A stretch of DNA of 64,000 bases from contig NZ_OX373462.1 of NCBI RefSeq assembly GCF_947331815.1, forward strand, positions 186,001 to 250,000, written 5' to 3'. The DNA comes from Cyanobacterium sp. uoEpiScrs1 (lineage in GTDB: Bacteria; Cyanobacteriota; Cyanobacteriia; Cyanobacteriales; Microcystaceae). This document shows, piece after piece, positions 20,738 through 32,592 of the stretch. Numbering within the stretch: position 1 is the stretch's first letter; each line of letters starts with the position of its first letter. The position numbers and the translations under genes are program-made. Below the pieces are notes generated by a model. That model did no database searches, was not told the DNA's origin, and saw nothing but the letters and a program-made list of their open reading frames with translations.

Positions 20738-21073
20738 ATGACAATCTCAATTGGTTTTAGTATTAAATGGGCTATACCACTTCTGTTGGTTATGTCTGGA
20801 GTCAGTACAGCTAGTGCTTATATTGCTTATAAAGCAGGATATAAAGCATTACAGGGAGTTGATCAGCCAACTGCTAATCCAGCTAAAAAATTAACAAAAG
20901 TAAAAAAATTATCCACTCGACCTACTGAATTCGAGCCAGTAGATGAAAAAATAATTTTGACAAAAGTTTATGATTATATTCATGCTCAAGAAAAAAAATC
21001 TGGTTCTAAGTTCTTATCAGAAAAAAATAAAAAAAAACAATCTGACAAGAGTTCACAGAACAGCTCAGATTAA
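20738..21073 (+). CDS. Small membrane-anchored protein of unknown function
   Basis: A 111-residue protein with one N-terminal membrane helix (about 10-32, WAIPLLLVMSGVSTASAYIAYKAG without a clear cleavage site). A long, strongly charged Lys/Ser-rich tail lacks obvious structure. It resembles uncharacterised cyanobacterial membrane proteins, but I cannot name a family. The Lys-rich end is encoded by long A runs and may partly reflect base composition. It stands alone. Confidence 0.55.
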   Translation: MTISIGFSIKWAIPLLLVMSGVSTASAYIAYKAGYKALQGVDQPTANPAKKLTKVKKLSTRPTEFEPVDEKIILTKVYDYIHAQEKKSGSKFLSEKNKKKQSDKSSQNSSD

Positions 21074-21754
21074 TCTAAGTCCAACCAGATATTAGCAAAC
21101 AGTTGATATATAAAAATTCAATATAGTTTAGGAATATAAAAAGTTATCAAATCCAGCAGTAAGAGGAAAAGTTACTGGTAGCAGTTAATTGGAATAATTT
21201 AGAAATTTGAGTAGTTGGGTTTTAGTGTATTTTTAATAAAAGAGAGTATTCTCTAAGAGTAATTGTATAAGATTTATCAAAATAAACTATCATGCTCCTA
21301 ATTGGGCGGCTATGGTAAGTCCAAAAACTATAGAGTTAAACATCTAAAATTGTCAAATACAGCTCGGTGAAGTCTAATAATTTCTATTCCACTGGATAAG
21401 AAGCTTTCCCCTTCTATTGTTTTAGTTCTTTACTTTTACAATAATTAGATATCTAAATAGTAGGAATAATTTATTTTTACATCTTAACTTTGTACAAGTA
21501 ATTATTCAAAGTTTTTATAGATAGAGATATAAAAATATTTTACCAGTAGACTACAGACAGAATGGCCTATCATTTCCTACAGTTGAGAGATTAGAACTTA
21601 GCAACTAGATTAGGACTAAATTACGATGGGTCTATTTGCTATCTCTTCAAATGAGAATTTACTGTCGGAATACAATCTAGCAAATGAACTAACCAGGTTA
21701 GATTTGAGTTAAATAAAAATAATTAGTTCTTATTTGACTGAAAAAGTATAAAAA
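21074..21754. other. Gene-free spacer
   Basis: AT-rich sequence between convergent genes. Nothing recognisable. Confidence 0.5.
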
Positions 21755-23881
21755 CTATTGTTCCCTCCGATATAAAGCTCGAACTAATTTAATTTCACTA
21801 TAGCTATAATCATCTCCTAAATATTCTTTAATAGGCGTCAAGAAACCGTCCCCAATTTTTTGGATGGCTTGAATAATGACATTTTGTCTGACTGGAGTAA
21901 CCAATTCATCAATATTGACCAGTTGTCTTACTTCAATTAATTCAGATAGATGAGAGTAAATTGTACTTTCTTTCAACCCTCTTGCTTTAGCAATTTCTGC
22001 TGGATCTAATCCCTTTTTATACAGCTGTAAAGTAATTCTATTGCTGGGAACCGATAAGGAATTTTTATTATTTTCTTCTTGAAAGAAAGACCTAATTTCT
22101 GACAAAACTTCTTCTCCATATTGATTTATTTTAAAATCAGTTATCCCAGAAATTTTTGAAAAATCTTGTATATTCTTAGGTTTTAATTGAGCTATTAATT
22201 TTAAACTTGAATCAGAAAAAATAATATATGGGGCTATATTATTATTATCTGCTAATTGCTTACGTAAATTTCTTAAGCGATCAAATAGTAATTCAGTCTC
22301 TGTAGCCACATATTTCTTCTTTGTCAAAATATTTGAGACTGCTCTCTTATTAACTATAATCTCTACTTTTCTTTGTTTTCGTAATATTTCCCAGCTACTT
22401 TTATTTAGTTTTAAAATAGAAAACCCATCGCTAGTTTCATCTAATAAATTTTGATAAATTAAAGACCTTCCTAGCATTTTCCATTCAGCTGAACTTTTGT
22501 CTTTTCCAATACTATAAGTTGATAAAAGATGATGACCATATTTTTCAATTTTACGTTTTTTTGATCCACGTAAGACGTCAATAATATGAGTCATGCCAAA
22601 TTTTTCATTACAACGAACAACACAAGAAAGAAATTTTTGTGCTTCGATTGTCCAGTCCTCTATTGGTTTTGGGCTAAGACAATTATCACAGTTACCACAA
22701 TTTCCTAGTAATTTTTCCCCAAAATACCGTAGGATAATAGTATGGCGACAGTCAATACCTTCCGCATAATCTACTATTTGACGTAACTGCTGACGAGATA
22801 TTTTTCGCTCTTGAGGAGAATTTTTTTGATTAATTATATACTCAATTTTTTTAATGTCAGACAAACTAAAAAATAAAGTACATTCTGCAGATTCTCCATC
22901 TCGTCCTGCTCGTCCAGATTCTTGATAATAACCTTCTAAATTACGGGGTAAATCATAATGAATGACGAAACGAACATCGGATTTGTCAATGCCCATCCCA
23001 AAAGCAATAGTTGCTACTATCACTTGTATATCATCTCGGATAAAACTGCTTTGATTTAATCTTCTTGTCTTATCATCCATGCCTGCATGATAGGGTAAAG
23101 CATCAACCCCGTCCTTCTGTAAATGAAATGCAATTTTATCTACTGAACGACGACTGAGACAATAGACAATTCCTGCACCTTTCTGTCGGCGAATATAAGT
23201 TAGTAACTCATTATAACTATCGCGTTCTTTAGCTTTTACATTGTAGTAAAGATTGGGACGATTAAAACTAGCAATATGAATTCTCGGTTGTCTTAATCCT
23301 AACTGCTTAACTATATCTTCTTGTACCCGCTTGGTGGCTGTTGCAGTCAAAGCAAGCATAGGGACAGACGGATAGTATTCCCGAAGTTGCTTTAATTGTC
23401 GGTATTCAGGACGAAAATCATGCCCCCATTCAGAGACACAATGAGCTTCATCAATTGCAAAAGCAGAAATCCCAATTTTTTTAAAAATAAAGCCTAAAAA
23501 AGGTGCAAATTTTTTATTTAATAGTCTTTCCGGAGCCACATACAATAGTTTTATTTTTCCATGAACAACTGCTTGTTCACGGGAGTGTATTTCTTGAGGA
23601 CTGAGACTACTATTTAGAAAGGTTGCTCCAATACCATTATCTAATAGAGTATCTACTTGGTCTTGCATAAGGGCAATTAAAGGAGAAACTACTACACTTA
23701 GACCCGGTTTAAGTAAAGCAGGTAGTTGAAAACAAAGAGACTTTCCCCCTCCTGTAGGCATTATGATTAATAAGTCGTAGTTTTGTAGAGCTTCTTGGAC
23801 AATTTCTGCTTGTCCAGGACGAAAACTACTATAGCCAAAGAAATATCTTAAGGACTTTTTGAGATAGTTAGATTGAGACAT
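21755..23881 (-). CDS. recQ: ATP-dependent DNA helicase RecQ
   Basis: 3'-5' helicase of about 708 residues for recombination and fork repair. In order: Walker [15 protein letters not shown], the DEAH box, motif III LTATAT, motif [14 protein letters not shown], the zinc-binding cysteines ending CGNCDNC, the winged-helix RQC domain and the HRDC domain ([13 protein letters not shown] to the ISGI region). A further C-terminal helix-turn-helix ([23 protein letters not shown]) is found in the longer bacterial RecQ proteins. I start at MSQSN (23881); in-frame ATGs at 23884 and 23899 are possible and no ribosome site decides. Full length and intact. Confidence 0.95.
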   Translation of the reverse strand: MSQSNYLKKSLRYFFGYSSFRPGQAEIVQEALQNYDLLIIMPTGGGKSLCFQLPALLKPGLSVVVSPLIALMQDQVDTLLDNGIGATFLNSSLSPQEIHSREQAVVHGKIKLLYVAPERLLNKKFAPFLGFIFKKIGISAFAIDEAHCVSEWGHDFRPEYRQLKQLREYYPSVPMLALTATATKRVQEDIVKQLGLRQPRIHIASFNRPNLYYNVKAKERDSYNELLTYIRRQKGAGIVYCLSRRSVDKIAFHLQKDGVDALPYHAGMDDKTRRLNQSSFIRDDIQVIVATIAFGMGIDKSDVRFVIHYDLPRNLEGYYQESGRAGRDGESAECTLFFSLSDIKKIEYIINQKNSPQERKISRQQLRQIVDYAEGIDCRHTIILRYFGEKLLGNCGNCDNCLSPKPIEDWTIEAQKFLSCVVRCNEKFGMTHIIDVLRGSKKRKIEKYGHHLLSTYSIGKDKSSAEWKMLGRSLIYQNLLDETSDGFSILKLNKSSWEILRKQRKVEIIVNKRAVSNILTKKKYVATETELLFDRLRNLRKQLADNNNIAPYIIFSDSSLKLIAQLKPKNIQDFSKISGITDFKINQYGEEVLSEIRSFFQEENNKNSLSVPSNRITLQLYKKGLDPAEIAKARGLKESTIYSHLSELIEVRQLVNIDELVTPVRQNVIIQAIQKIGDGFLTPIKEYLGDDYSYSEIKLVRALYRREQ

Positions 23882-23899
23882 CATAATATAAAAAATCAT

Positions 23900-25161
23900 A
23901 AGGAGTGGCTATTGTTTCTCCTAACACTCCAAGTCAACAAGTTAATTTATATAAAATGAGCTTTTCGCTTTACATTTTATTCATTGTATTCGATAGTATC
24001 ACCTTTAACTATTACATGAAAACTAATAATGTAAGAGTATGCTTTATTAATTTAATTGTCGGATTTGAGCAACAATCTGGTTGTGGTAGAAATGGTATCA
24101 TCCAAAAGTACAATTAACTTCTAGACTTGATTTCCTAAGTTTTTCTATTTTCTTGATGTCTGTTAGTGTCTGCACTATTCCTCAATTTAAGGCTAAAACA
24201 TATTTATGAATAGATTTTAACTTATGATTGACTTATTTTTAGCTTGAATATAAATTGTATTCAATAAAGTTAAATGCTTATGTAACTTAAGATATTACCT
24301 ATTATTTTTTTATGTTCAATCCATAAATAATTTTAAGCTATATAAAAATACTTTTTATAATAAATTATATTAGTCATAAGATATTATCTTTTATATAAGT
24401 TCAATAAAAATCTAACAAGAAATTATTACTTATATTATGGAAACTACTACTGTTTAAGTTAAATCGTATAATTACACCATATTTCTTAATTATAAAAACT
24501 ATTTTTATTGTTCTTGATAAAGAATATACTGTAATTGGTTTTATGTAACTTTAATTTATATAAAACACATTGCCAAAAATGTAAGCAATACATTTTATTA
24601 ACTGTTGAGTTTATATTATACTGACTAATAATCAAATATGAATATATTTTGTAGTTTACGTATAATTTATTTGATAAAATTATTCATGCCTAAATATTAT
24701 TTTTAATAGATATTTGTAAGTTATCTTAATAAGAGTTTATACTAATTACTTCTTACTCCCCAAATAACAAGTAAAATTTACTGGGAATCAGTGAAACTGA
24801 TTAACATAATTCAACTTAATATAATCCATGTTATGTTTAAATATTTTTAACTCAAGAAAGTTTACAATTTTGTTCTACTTTCCAAATTTATCTGATATTT
24901 GTATCAGTGTCTAAGAAATTCCAATATTGTTAGCCATTAAAATTTGACTTTAAAGAACTCTTCTCTACTATGATGACAATCTATATTAGTTGCGCTAATA
25001 TCTAGCATTGAACTTTATTTATAAGCTGTAATTGACTTACACCAAATCTTTATAAGTATTGCAATAACTAGAAACAAACTGGTATAAGCAAGGAGAAAAA
25101 AGAGTAAATTTAGGTCAATAAATAAAATCAACCATTGAAAGGGTGTGTGAGGATATCTCTT
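23900..25161. other. 1.2-kb gene-free spacer
   Basis: Extremely AT-rich between divergent genes. A 70-codon plus-strand frame at 23905-24117 does not look like a protein. The last part holds the promoter and a ribosome site (GAGGA near 25150) for the glycosyltransferase. Confidence 0.5.
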
Positions 25162-25977
25162 ATGAAACTATCGATCGTTATTCCTGTTTACAATGAAATT
25201 CATACTATAGAAACCGCTGTAATCAAGGTAGCTCAAGCACTTCCAGGAATTACCAAAGAAATTATTCTAGTTGATGACGGATCAACTGATGGAAGCAGAG
25301 AATGGTTAGTACAAACCTTCAGACAAGCAAATAGCGAAGGAGTAAAAATTGGACTTAATAGCAATCAACAATTGATAGTTCAAGAGAAACCAGAAAGTGA
25401 AATTCATCATCCTCGATCAGAGGTGACATCTTCTGATTGTTTTTTTATTGATGTTCAAGTAATTTTCCATAAACGTAACCAAGGGAAAGGGGCTGCTTTA
25501 CGAACTGGGTTTAAAGCCGCTAGAGGTGAGGTTATCCTGATTCAGGATGCTGATTTAGAATATGATCCCCAAGACTGGGGACGGATGTGGCGATTAATTG
25601 AGGCGGGGTGTGCTGATGTAATTTATGGATCCCGTTTTTATGGCGAACCTCATAGAGTTCTATACTTTCACCACCTCTTAGGTAATCAAGTTATTTCTAA
25701 CTTTATTAATTTACTTTGCAACACAACTTTAACAGATATTGAAGTCTGTACAAAAATGTTCCGAAGAGAAGTATTAGATGATATAGAACTCATTTGTAAT
25801 GACTTTGGTTTTGAAGTTGAGTTTACCGTCAAGGTAGCTAAGTCTCGTCGTCGTTGGCGTTTATATGAAGCAGGAGTTTCCTACTATGGGCGATCTTATG
25901 CTGAAGGGAAGAAGATTAATTGGACAGATGGAGTAAAAGCTCTCTGGTATATTATCAGATTTTGGGCAACAAATTAA
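25162..25977 (+). CDS. Family 2 glycosyltransferase, polyprenyl-phosphate sugar transferase-like
   Basis: A 271-residue soluble GT2 enzyme of the dolichyl/polyprenyl-phosphate mannose synthase type, which loads a sugar on a lipid carrier. It begins KLSIVIPVYNE and has VDDGSTDGS, the QGKGAALRTGFKAARG loop and the metal-binding DADLEYDP. The C-terminal GRSYAEGKKINWTDG ends the family. An insert of about 30 residues (about 60-90) separates the first DD motif from the KRNQGKG loop. The ATG at 25162 is supported by an upstream GAGGA; an earlier in-frame GTG at 25135 lacks one. No membrane helices are present. Confidence 0.88.
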   Translation: MKLSIVIPVYNEIHTIETAVIKVAQALPGITKEIILVDDGSTDGSREWLVQTFRQANSEGVKIGLNSNQQLIVQEKPESEIHHPRSEVTSSDCFFIDVQVIFHKRNQGKGAALRTGFKAARGEVILIQDADLEYDPQDWGRMWRLIEAGCADVIYGSRFYGEPHRVLYFHHLLGNQVISNFINLLCNTTLTDIEVCTKMFRREVLDDIELICNDFGFEVEFTVKVAKSRRRWRLYEAGVSYYGRSYAEGKKINWTDGVKALWYIIRFWATN

Positions 25978-26689
25978 AGGAGATATAAATTTAGAGATTA
26001 ATAAACTGACACGGTTAAAATAGTGCATATGGTGCATAAAAATCTAGGTTTGTAGCAAACTTTGACTTAGGCGTGTTAAGCAGGTTCAAAACCTTGCTAC
26101 AAACCGATAATTCTAGCAATATAAAATTGGACAAGGAATTAAAAAATATCGATAAAACTAAAAATAATAATAATTAATTTATATATTTAGATAATTTATT
26201 AGTTAGCTTTTACGTATAGATATATAGCTCAAATAAATAAATAAATAAATTACTGTCATTTTATTTTGTTAATTAAATTGTTTAGGAACGTAATAGGAGT
26301 GATAAAAGTTAAGATTGCTACATTTTTGTCTACTGAAACGTAATTATAATATGTATTTATAGATAATAAAGCTAGCAATTCAAATCAAAGAAGAAAACGG
26401 ACTTATGAGAAAAAGTTATTAGGTTAAAAGAACTAAAATCTTCTTATAAGTTGTCTAGCCAATAGTTAAAAAACTATTTAATAAAAATTGATATCCCATT
26501 AAGTTATCCCTTGATAAGAGTCAAATTCTACTATACTTTGAGGAAAACTTAACAAGATCGGAAATTAGAATTGTGCTTCTTCCCACCGCCTATCATACTA
26601 CCGATTAAAATAGGATTATTGGGATAAGTTGAAACTATATTTTCATCAACTTTTGCCTTTTGCCTTACCCATAGGGAATTAAGCCAATA
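25978..26689. other. Gene-free spacer before clpB
   Basis: Holds a 12-bp inverted repeat at 26047-26105 and presumably the clpB promoter. No gene seen. Confidence 0.5.
26047..26105. repeat. 12-bp perfect inverted repeat with inner hairpin
   Basis: GGTTTGTAGCAA at 26047-26058 pairs exactly with 26094-26105. A short inner hairpin (AGGTT/AACCT) follows near 26082. It starts 70 bases after the glycosyltransferase stop. There is no T-run, so it is not a classical terminator. The fold vaguely recalls a tRNA acceptor and T-arm, but there is no anticodon arm. Confidence 0.55.
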
Positions 26690-29314
26690 ATGCAGCCAAC
26701 TGATTCAAACAAGTTTACAGAACAAGCCTGGGACGCAATCGTTAAATCGCAAGACGTAGCCCGACGTTTTAGAAATCAAACTTTGGAAGTGGAACATGTT
26801 GTTCTAGCCCTGTTGGAGCAGGAAAATGGTTTAGCTGTTCGTATTTTAGAAAGAGCAAACCTAAACGTTCTTCGATTACAACAACAATTAGAAGCTTTTG
26901 GTGATCGTCAATCTAAATTAATTACTGTCGATCAACTTTATTTAGGACAGGGACTAGATCTGATGTTGGATCGTGCTGAGGCTTCTCGTGGAAGTTGGCA
27001 AGATGAATATATTTCCGTTGAACATCTATTAATGGGGTTTGCCGAAGATGAACGTATTGGACGGCGTTGCTTAAAGAGTTTTCAATTCGATCCTCAAGAC
27101 TTAGAAAAAGAGATAAGAGCACTTCGAGGGTCACAAAAAGTTACTAAGCCTAACCAGGAAGATAACTATGAAGCTCTGGTGAAATATGGACGAGACCTTA
27201 CTGAACAAGCAAAAAAAGGAAAACTTGACCCTGTAATTGGCCGAGATGAAGAGATTCGTCGTGTAATTCAAGTCCTTTCCCGTAGATCAAAGAATAACCC
27301 CGTTCTGATTGGAGAACCAGGAGTCGGAAAAACTGCAATCGCAGAAGGACTAGCCCAACGCATCATTAACGGGGATGTTCCTGAGTCACTCAAAGGTCGT
27401 CAATTAATCTCTCTAGATATGGGGAGTCTCATTTCGGGGGCAAAATATCGAGGAGAATTTGAGGAACGTCTACGAACTGTAATGCGAGAAGTAACCCAAT
27501 CTGGTGGAGAAACTATCCTTTTTATAGATGAACTTCATACAGTTGTGGGGGCAGGCTCTCGTGAAGGAGGAGGAATGAATGCAGGCAACCTCTTAAAACC
27601 TATGTTAGCCCGTGGAGAATTGCGCTGTATTGGTGCAACAACCTTAGATGAATATCGGAAGCATATTGAACAAGATCCTGCGCTAGAACGGCGTTTTCAA
27701 CAAGTATATGTTAAACAACCGAGTGTAGAAGATACTATCTCAATTCTACGTGGACTCAAAGAACGTTACGAAGTACATCACGGGGTCAAAATTACTGACT
27801 CAGCATTGGTAGCGGCAGCAACTCTTTCCCATCGTTATATTACTGATCGCTTTTTACCAGACAAGGCCATTGACCTAGTAGATGAAGCTGCAGCTAAGTT
27901 AAAAATGGAGATTACCTCTAAACCGGTTGAATTAGAAGATGTTGATCGTCGTTTAATGCAATTACAAATGGAAAAACTTTCCTTAGAAGGAGAAGAACAA
28001 CGAGGCACACTAATCATTGATCGCGCCTCTAAAGAACGCTTAGAAGGCATTCAACAAGAAATAAAAAGCTTGAGAGCTATACACGAACAACTTGCATCCC
28101 AATGGCAGTCAGAAAAGCAAATACTTGATGACATTAATACTCTCAAAGAAGAGGAAGAACAGCTACGTCTACAAGTTGAACAAGCAGAAAGGGCTTACGA
28201 ACTTAATAAAGCTGCCCAATTAAAATACGGTAAATTAGAGGTGGTTCAACGGCAACGAGAAGCAAAAGAAACCCAACTTCTTGATATTCAGACGCAGGGA
28301 AAAACCCTACTCCGAGAACAAGTCTCTGACTCTGATATTGCTGAAATTGTAGCTGGATGGACAGGTATTCCTACCAATCGTTTATTAGCTACTGAACGTC
28401 AAAAACTTCTTAAACTTGAAGGACATTTACATGAAAGGGTGATCGGACAGCAAGAAGCTGTAGCAGCCGTTGCTGCTGCTATCCGTCGTGCTAGGGCTGG
28501 AATGAAGGATCCTTCTCGTCCTATTGGTTCGTTCTTGTTTATGGGTCCTACAGGGGTAGGGAAAACTGAATTAGCTAGGGCATTAGCTGCTTTTCTCTTC
28601 GACTCAGAAGAGGCAATGGTTCGTATTGACATGTCTGAGTATATGGAAAAACAAACTATCTCTCGGTTGGTAGGTGCACCTCCTGGATATGTAGGGTATG
28701 AGCAAGGGGGTCAATTATCTGAAGCAGTTCGTCGCCGTCCATATTGTGTAGTGTTGTTAGATGAAATAGAAAAAGCTCATTTAGACGTTTTCAACATTCT
28801 CTTGCAAGTCCTCGATGATGGACGTATCACTGACTCTCAAGGACGTGTAGTAGACTTCCGTAATGCTATTATTGTGATGACTAGTAATATAGGAAGTAGC
28901 CATATTCTTAACCTTACACAAGGTAGTGCAGATTACGAGGAAATGCGTAAAGGGGTTTTGCAGTCATTACGCAAACATTTTCGCCCAGAATTTCTGAATC
29001 GTATAGATGATCTGATTATTTTTCATACACTTAAGAAGGCTGAATTGCGGCAGATTGTTAGTCTGCAAATTGAACGAATTGAAAAATTACTTAAAGAGCA
29101 AAAAATCAGGATTAAGCTAACAGATTTAGCCCTAGACTATATTGTTAATTCCGGTTACGATCCGGTATATGGAGCGCGTCCTTTAAAACGAGCTATTCAG
29201 CGAGAACTGGAGAACCCCATGGCAACAAAAATACTAGAAAACAGATTTGTCTGTGGTGATCGAGTTATCATTGATTGTCGAAATAATAACTTGGAATTTA
29301 TTAAAAATAATTAG
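26690..29314 (+). CDS. clpB: ClpB disaggregase
   Basis: Hsp100 chaperone of 874 residues that, with DnaK, rescues aggregated proteins. In order: N-domain (1-150), first AAA+ module with GEPGVGKT near 208, Walker B ILFIDELH, the coiled middle domain (about 405-530), and second AAA+ module with GPTGVGKT near 622 and [10 protein letters not shown]. The [10 protein letters not shown]-terminal sensor 2 is present. Cyanobacteria have ClpB1 (heat-induced) and ClpB2 (essential). The N-domain looks more ClpB2-like, but I cannot settle this by eye. No heat-shock CIRCE element was noticed upstream. Confidence 0.95.
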   Translation: MQPTDSNKFTEQAWDAIVKSQDVARRFRNQTLEVEHVVLALLEQENGLAVRILERANLNVLRLQQQLEAFGDRQSKLITVDQLYLGQGLDLMLDRAEASRGSWQDEYISVEHLLMGFAEDERIGRRCLKSFQFDPQDLEKEIRALRGSQKVTKPNQEDNYEALVKYGRDLTEQAKKGKLDPVIGRDEEIRRVIQVLSRRSKNNPVLIGEPGVGKTAIAEGLAQRIINGDVPESLKGRQLISLDMGSLISGAKYRGEFEERLRTVMREVTQSGGETILFIDELHTVVGAGSREGGGMNAGNLLKPMLARGELRCIGATTLDEYRKHIEQDPALERRFQQVYVKQPSVEDTISILRGLKERYEVHHGVKITDSALVAAATLSHRYITDRFLPDKAIDLVDEAAAKLKMEITSKPVELEDVDRRLMQLQMEKLSLEGEEQRGTLIIDRASKERLEGIQQEIKSLRAIHEQLASQWQSEKQILDDINTLKEEEEQLRLQVEQAERAYELNKAAQLKYGKLEVVQRQREAKETQLLDIQTQGKTLLREQVSDSDIAEIVAGWTGIPTNRLLATERQKLLKLEGHLHERVIGQQEAVAAVAAAIRRARAGMKDPSRPIGSFLFMGPTGVGKTELARALAAFLFDSEEAMVRIDMSEYMEKQTISRLVGAPPGYVGYEQGGQLSEAVRRRPYCVVLLDEIEKAHLDVFNILLQVLDDGRITDSQGRVVDFRNAIIVMTSNIGSSHILNLTQGSADYEEMRKGVLQSLRKHFRPEFLNRIDDLIIFHTLKKAELRQIVSLQIERIEKLLKEQKIRIKLTDLALDYIVNSGYDPVYGARPLKRAIQRELENPMATKILENRFVCGDRVIIDCRNNNLEFIKNN

Positions 29315-29608
29315 AAAAAGATATGATTAAAATCAACAATGAAGTAATTTAATATTAGGTTTTTAAACAGTTCTATATGAGTAGTAATCCTAGAATAGAA
29401 GATGGCAAAATTTGTTTGATTATTTAGCTGTTTAGCTTGGGCGACTTCAATTTTATATATAAGTCAATCAAATTTATGGATGGTAAGGGTAATCAGTATG
29501 TTGATTAATTCAATTTCCCTATTTATAAGTATCTATCTTTTTTGTTAAGTGTATTTGATAAACTAAATCTCCCTTTTATGATATTTTGTTTGTGCCAAAA
29601 TCTTGAGT

Positions 29609-29641
29609 CAATTTACTATCTTTTTTGAAGATAGTAAATTG
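29609..29641. repeat. Perfect 14-bp hairpin, 5-nt loop
   Basis: CAATTTACTATCTT at 29609-29622 pairs with 29628-29641. It lies nearly 300 bases after the clpB stop. The stem is AT-rich with no strong T-run after it, so terminator function is doubtful. Confidence 0.7.
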
Positions 29642-30457
29642 TATAAAACCTTTGATTATTTTAAAATCTCATCACAAAAGCATAGCATTGAAGTCTCAAC
29701 TATAAGAATATAAAGAACTTAAGTACTAAGGAATTGGCTGCTAAATTTTTCTTCTCTAAGCAATCAATTATCAAACTCAGAGAACAAAGATCAAAACATT
29801 ACGAGCATTAAAACTTATACTATTTTTCGTGAAAATGAAGTGGTTACTAGATTTGCTTGTTTTTTAATGAAGTGACCGTAATCTATAGAAAAATAGATAT
29901 ATATTGCAGCTTTTCAAAGAGTATTCAACCTCTGGGCAACTATATTATGCGATGACCTCCCATGGGATTAGATTGCTTTGTTAAGTTTTACATCCGTACA
30001 AGAAAGACAAGATGTGTCCGTAATTACAATGGCAACTGGTTTTGAAAAACTGGTTTCTATAATAAACTTTTTTGATAATTTTTAAGTAGAAATGTATGTA
30101 TAGAGTGAAACATTGTTGATGATTGCTTACTCTCACTGTATTGCTCATTATATTAATATAACTACTGCTATAAGTTTATCGATTATCAGAGATATATTAT
30201 AGGTGATCATTATCATATAGACTTGATGGTAGAAAAGAAGAATTACTTATAGTTAGATATTCAGAGTCCTAAGCTTGCTCTTGAACAAATTCTATATTGG
30301 ATAAACTATTTTAAACTAATAACTATAAGTAATCTGATGCAGCAAAAGACTGTTTAAAATAGTGTAAGAATATATTAATAATTGTTGATCAATGAAATAA
30401 CAGTAATAGAGATAAAAAAAGTATTTAGGTTGAGAGATAAGTAAGTGATATTTTGGC

Positions 30458-30683
30458 TATAAAGTAAAATATTTTTTACCGGTAATTCTATTACTTTAAC
30501 TCTAAGTATATTAGAACTTTTTATAAATCCATCAATATAAAAAATTTAATATATATGGTTGATAAACTATTTGGGTAGCCTCTTTAAATGAGAAGATTAA
30601 TGGCTTTAAAAACTATTCATTGCAATTACAGACATATTATGATGGTTACTAAAGTATAAGAACAAAAAATATTTTACTTTATA
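30458..30683. repeat. 226-bp segment with 20-bp perfect terminal inverted repeats
   Basis: TATAAAGTAAAATATTTTTT at 30458-30477 is the exact reverse complement of 30664-30683. There is no coding capacity between them. The layout resembles a miniature inverted-repeat element, but the arms are almost pure A/T and no target duplication is clear, so chance or mutation-generated palindromy are alternatives. Confidence 0.55.
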
Positions 30684-30739
30684 AAAGTCTATTTAAATTA
30701 TTAAAAATAGACTAAATTTCGTTCGCAATAGACTTTTAT
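30681..30739. repeat. 13-bp perfect inverted repeat adjoining the 20-bp pair
   Basis: ATAAAAGTCTATT at 30681-30693 pairs with 30727-30739. It lies about 140 bases downstream of the nadE stop on the minus strand, so it could help end the nadD-nrtR-nadE transcript. It shares its edge with the right arm of the larger repeat. Confidence 0.6.
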
Positions 30740-30880
30740 TTTCATATAACAAAGTAAACTATTTACTGACACTACTTAGATTAGGATCTAAAAACAGAAT
30801 AGTTTTCTTCTAAAATTCAGATTGTCAAATAACATTACATTTTTTTTATTTAAAATACTATAAAGATATGTTTAGTTAAA

Positions 30881-32575
30881 CTAGGAATAATTGGTCTTCC
30901 AACGATTTGCAATAGGCATTTTCCAACCTGTCCCAAATGCTCGATCAGTTATCCTTAATCCTGGAGAAGCCTGTTTTCGTTTAAATTCAGCACCGGCAAC
31001 TAATTTAATTACTTTATTTATAGTAATCAAATCAAATCCTGCTTCATTAATTTGACTCACTGATTGGTGGCGATGAATTAATCTCTCCAAAATCTCATCG
31101 AGTATCTCATAAGAAGGTAAAAAATCCTGATCTGTCTGATTAGGTTTTAATTCTGCACTAGGGCATTTAATTAAGATACTATGGGGGATTACTTCTCTCT
31201 CTCTATTTAACCAGCGACAAAGAGAAAAAACACGGGTTTTAGGCACGTCTAAAATAACAGCTAACCCTCCATTCATATCACCATACAAGGTACAGTAACC
31301 CACCGCCATTTCTGATTTATTTCCAGTGGATAGTACAAGATGACCAAATTTATTAGAAATAGCCATCAACAAACTACCTCGAATGCGAGATTGAATATTT
31401 TCTTCAGCAATCCCAAACTCTGTTCCTTTAAATAAAGATTCTAATAAGGTATCATAAGATTTCATAATATCTTTAATAGGTAATTTATAATGATTAATGC
31501 CTAAATTTTTAACTAAAACCTCAGCATCAATAATAGAATGCTGAGAACTATAAGGAGACGGCATAAGTAATGCTAATACATTTTCTGGACCTAATGCTTC
31601 TGACGCAATCGCAGCAACTAACGCAGAGTCAATTCCTCCGCTTAACCCTAAAACAACCTTAGAAAAACCACATTTTCTCACATAGTCTTTAACTCCTAAA
31701 ACTAAGGCTAACCATATTTCTTCTTCCTCTATTTTGATTTCATCATTTATTCTTGATAAAGAAAGATCATTATTTTTAACTTTGAGATTAATAAAATCGA
31801 TAGTTTCCTCAAATGATTTTGATCGTAAGACAATTTCACCTTTTTTGTTTACGGCAAAACTATTCCCATCAAAAATTAAGTCATCATTACCACCGACTTG
31901 ATTTACGTAAATAATGGGAGTGTTACAGTGTTTGCTGCTATACTTTATCATTTTTTCTCTTATTTTTTGCTTGCCTATATTATATGGAGAAGCAGATAAA
32001 TTTAAAATCAAATCAACTCCAACTTGAAGCAAATCTTCCAAGGGATCATATTTATAATATTTTCTTTTCCAAAAATTTCTATTATTCCATAAATCTTCAC
32101 ATATTGTGAGCCCAATTTTTACAGAGGTAGATGACTGAGGATCAGGAAATAGTTCAAAATAATTGCTTTGTTGTCCTGGTTCAAAATAGCGATTTTCATC
32201 AAAAATATCATACGTAGGCAAAAGCCTTTTATGAAATATTTGTTTTATCTGTCCATTTTCTAACCAAGCAACACTATTAAAAAGAGGTTTCTCTCCTTTG
32301 AGATAAGCACAAGGATTTGGTATAACTATTCCTACTAAGATAGCTAATTGAGAAGGTAACTTTCGAGCTAAACTTTGTAATTCTATAGAAATAGATTTAA
32401 CAAAGCTAGGATCAAGTAGTAGATCACGGGGAGGATAACCACATAAAGACAATTCAGGTGTAAGTAAAAGCCTGGCATTTTGATTAGCGGCAAATTGCGA
32501 GGCTTCTATAATTTTTTTAGCATTATTCGCTAAATCTCCAATAGTTGGATTGAGTTGAGCAATAGCAATCTTCAT
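30881..32575 (-). CDS. nadE: Glutamine-dependent NAD+ synthetase
   Basis: Last step of NAD synthesis: amidates nicotinate adenine dinucleotide using glutamine and ATP. The 564-residue protein has an N-terminal nitrilase-type glutaminase domain with the Glu of LTPELSLCGYPP, the Lys of FHKRLLPTYD and the Cys of LTICEDLWN. The C-terminal synthetase has the P-loop LGLSGGIDSALVAA near 310. Length matches the two-domain family. It is the third gene of a minus-strand operon with nadD and nrtR, 17 bases after nrtR, which strongly supports shared control. Confidence 0.96.
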   Translation of the reverse strand: MKIAIAQLNPTIGDLANNAKKIIEASQFAANQNARLLLTPELSLCGYPPRDLLLDPSFVKSISIELQSLARKLPSQLAILVGIVIPNPCAYLKGEKPLFNSVAWLENGQIKQIFHKRLLPTYDIFDENRYFEPGQQSNYFELFPDPQSSTSVKIGLTICEDLWNNRNFWKRKYYKYDPLEDLLQVGVDLILNLSASPYNIGKQKIREKMIKYSSKHCNTPIIYVNQVGGNDDLIFDGNSFAVNKKGEIVLRSKSFEETIDFINLKVKNNDLSLSRINDEIKIEEEEIWLALVLGVKDYVRKCGFSKVVLGLSGGIDSALVAAIASEALGPENVLALLMPSPYSSQHSIIDAEVLVKNLGINHYKLPIKDIMKSYDTLLESLFKGTEFGIAEENIQSRIRGSLLMAISNKFGHLVLSTGNKSEMAVGYCTLYGDMNGGLAVILDVPKTRVFSLCRWLNREREVIPHSILIKCPSAELKPNQTDQDFLPSYEILDEILERLIHRHQSVSQINEAGFDLITINKVIKLVAGAEFKRKQASPGLRITDRAFGTGWKMPIANRWKTNYS

Positions 32576-32592
32576 GATTGATTTTTTAAAAT

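Larger units (their letters stand above)
29315..30880. other. 1.6-kb gene-free region rich in inverted repeats
   Basis: No credible gene between the convergent clpB and nadE. It contains a 14-bp hairpin (29609-29641), a 20-bp inverted repeat pair (30458-30683) and a 13-bp pair (30681-30739), all listed separately. Confidence 0.55.

Noticed and set aside
23905..24117. 70-codon open frame upstream of the GT2 gene
   Set aside because: Composition is random-like (Asn, Phe, Ile-rich), with no ribosome site and no motif. It sits in a spacer where such frames are expected by chance.
26047..26106. tRNA-like fold (7-bp acceptor plus T-arm)
   Set aside because: No D-arm or anticodon arm, only 60 bases, and the T-stem has a bulge. 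More simply a hairpin.
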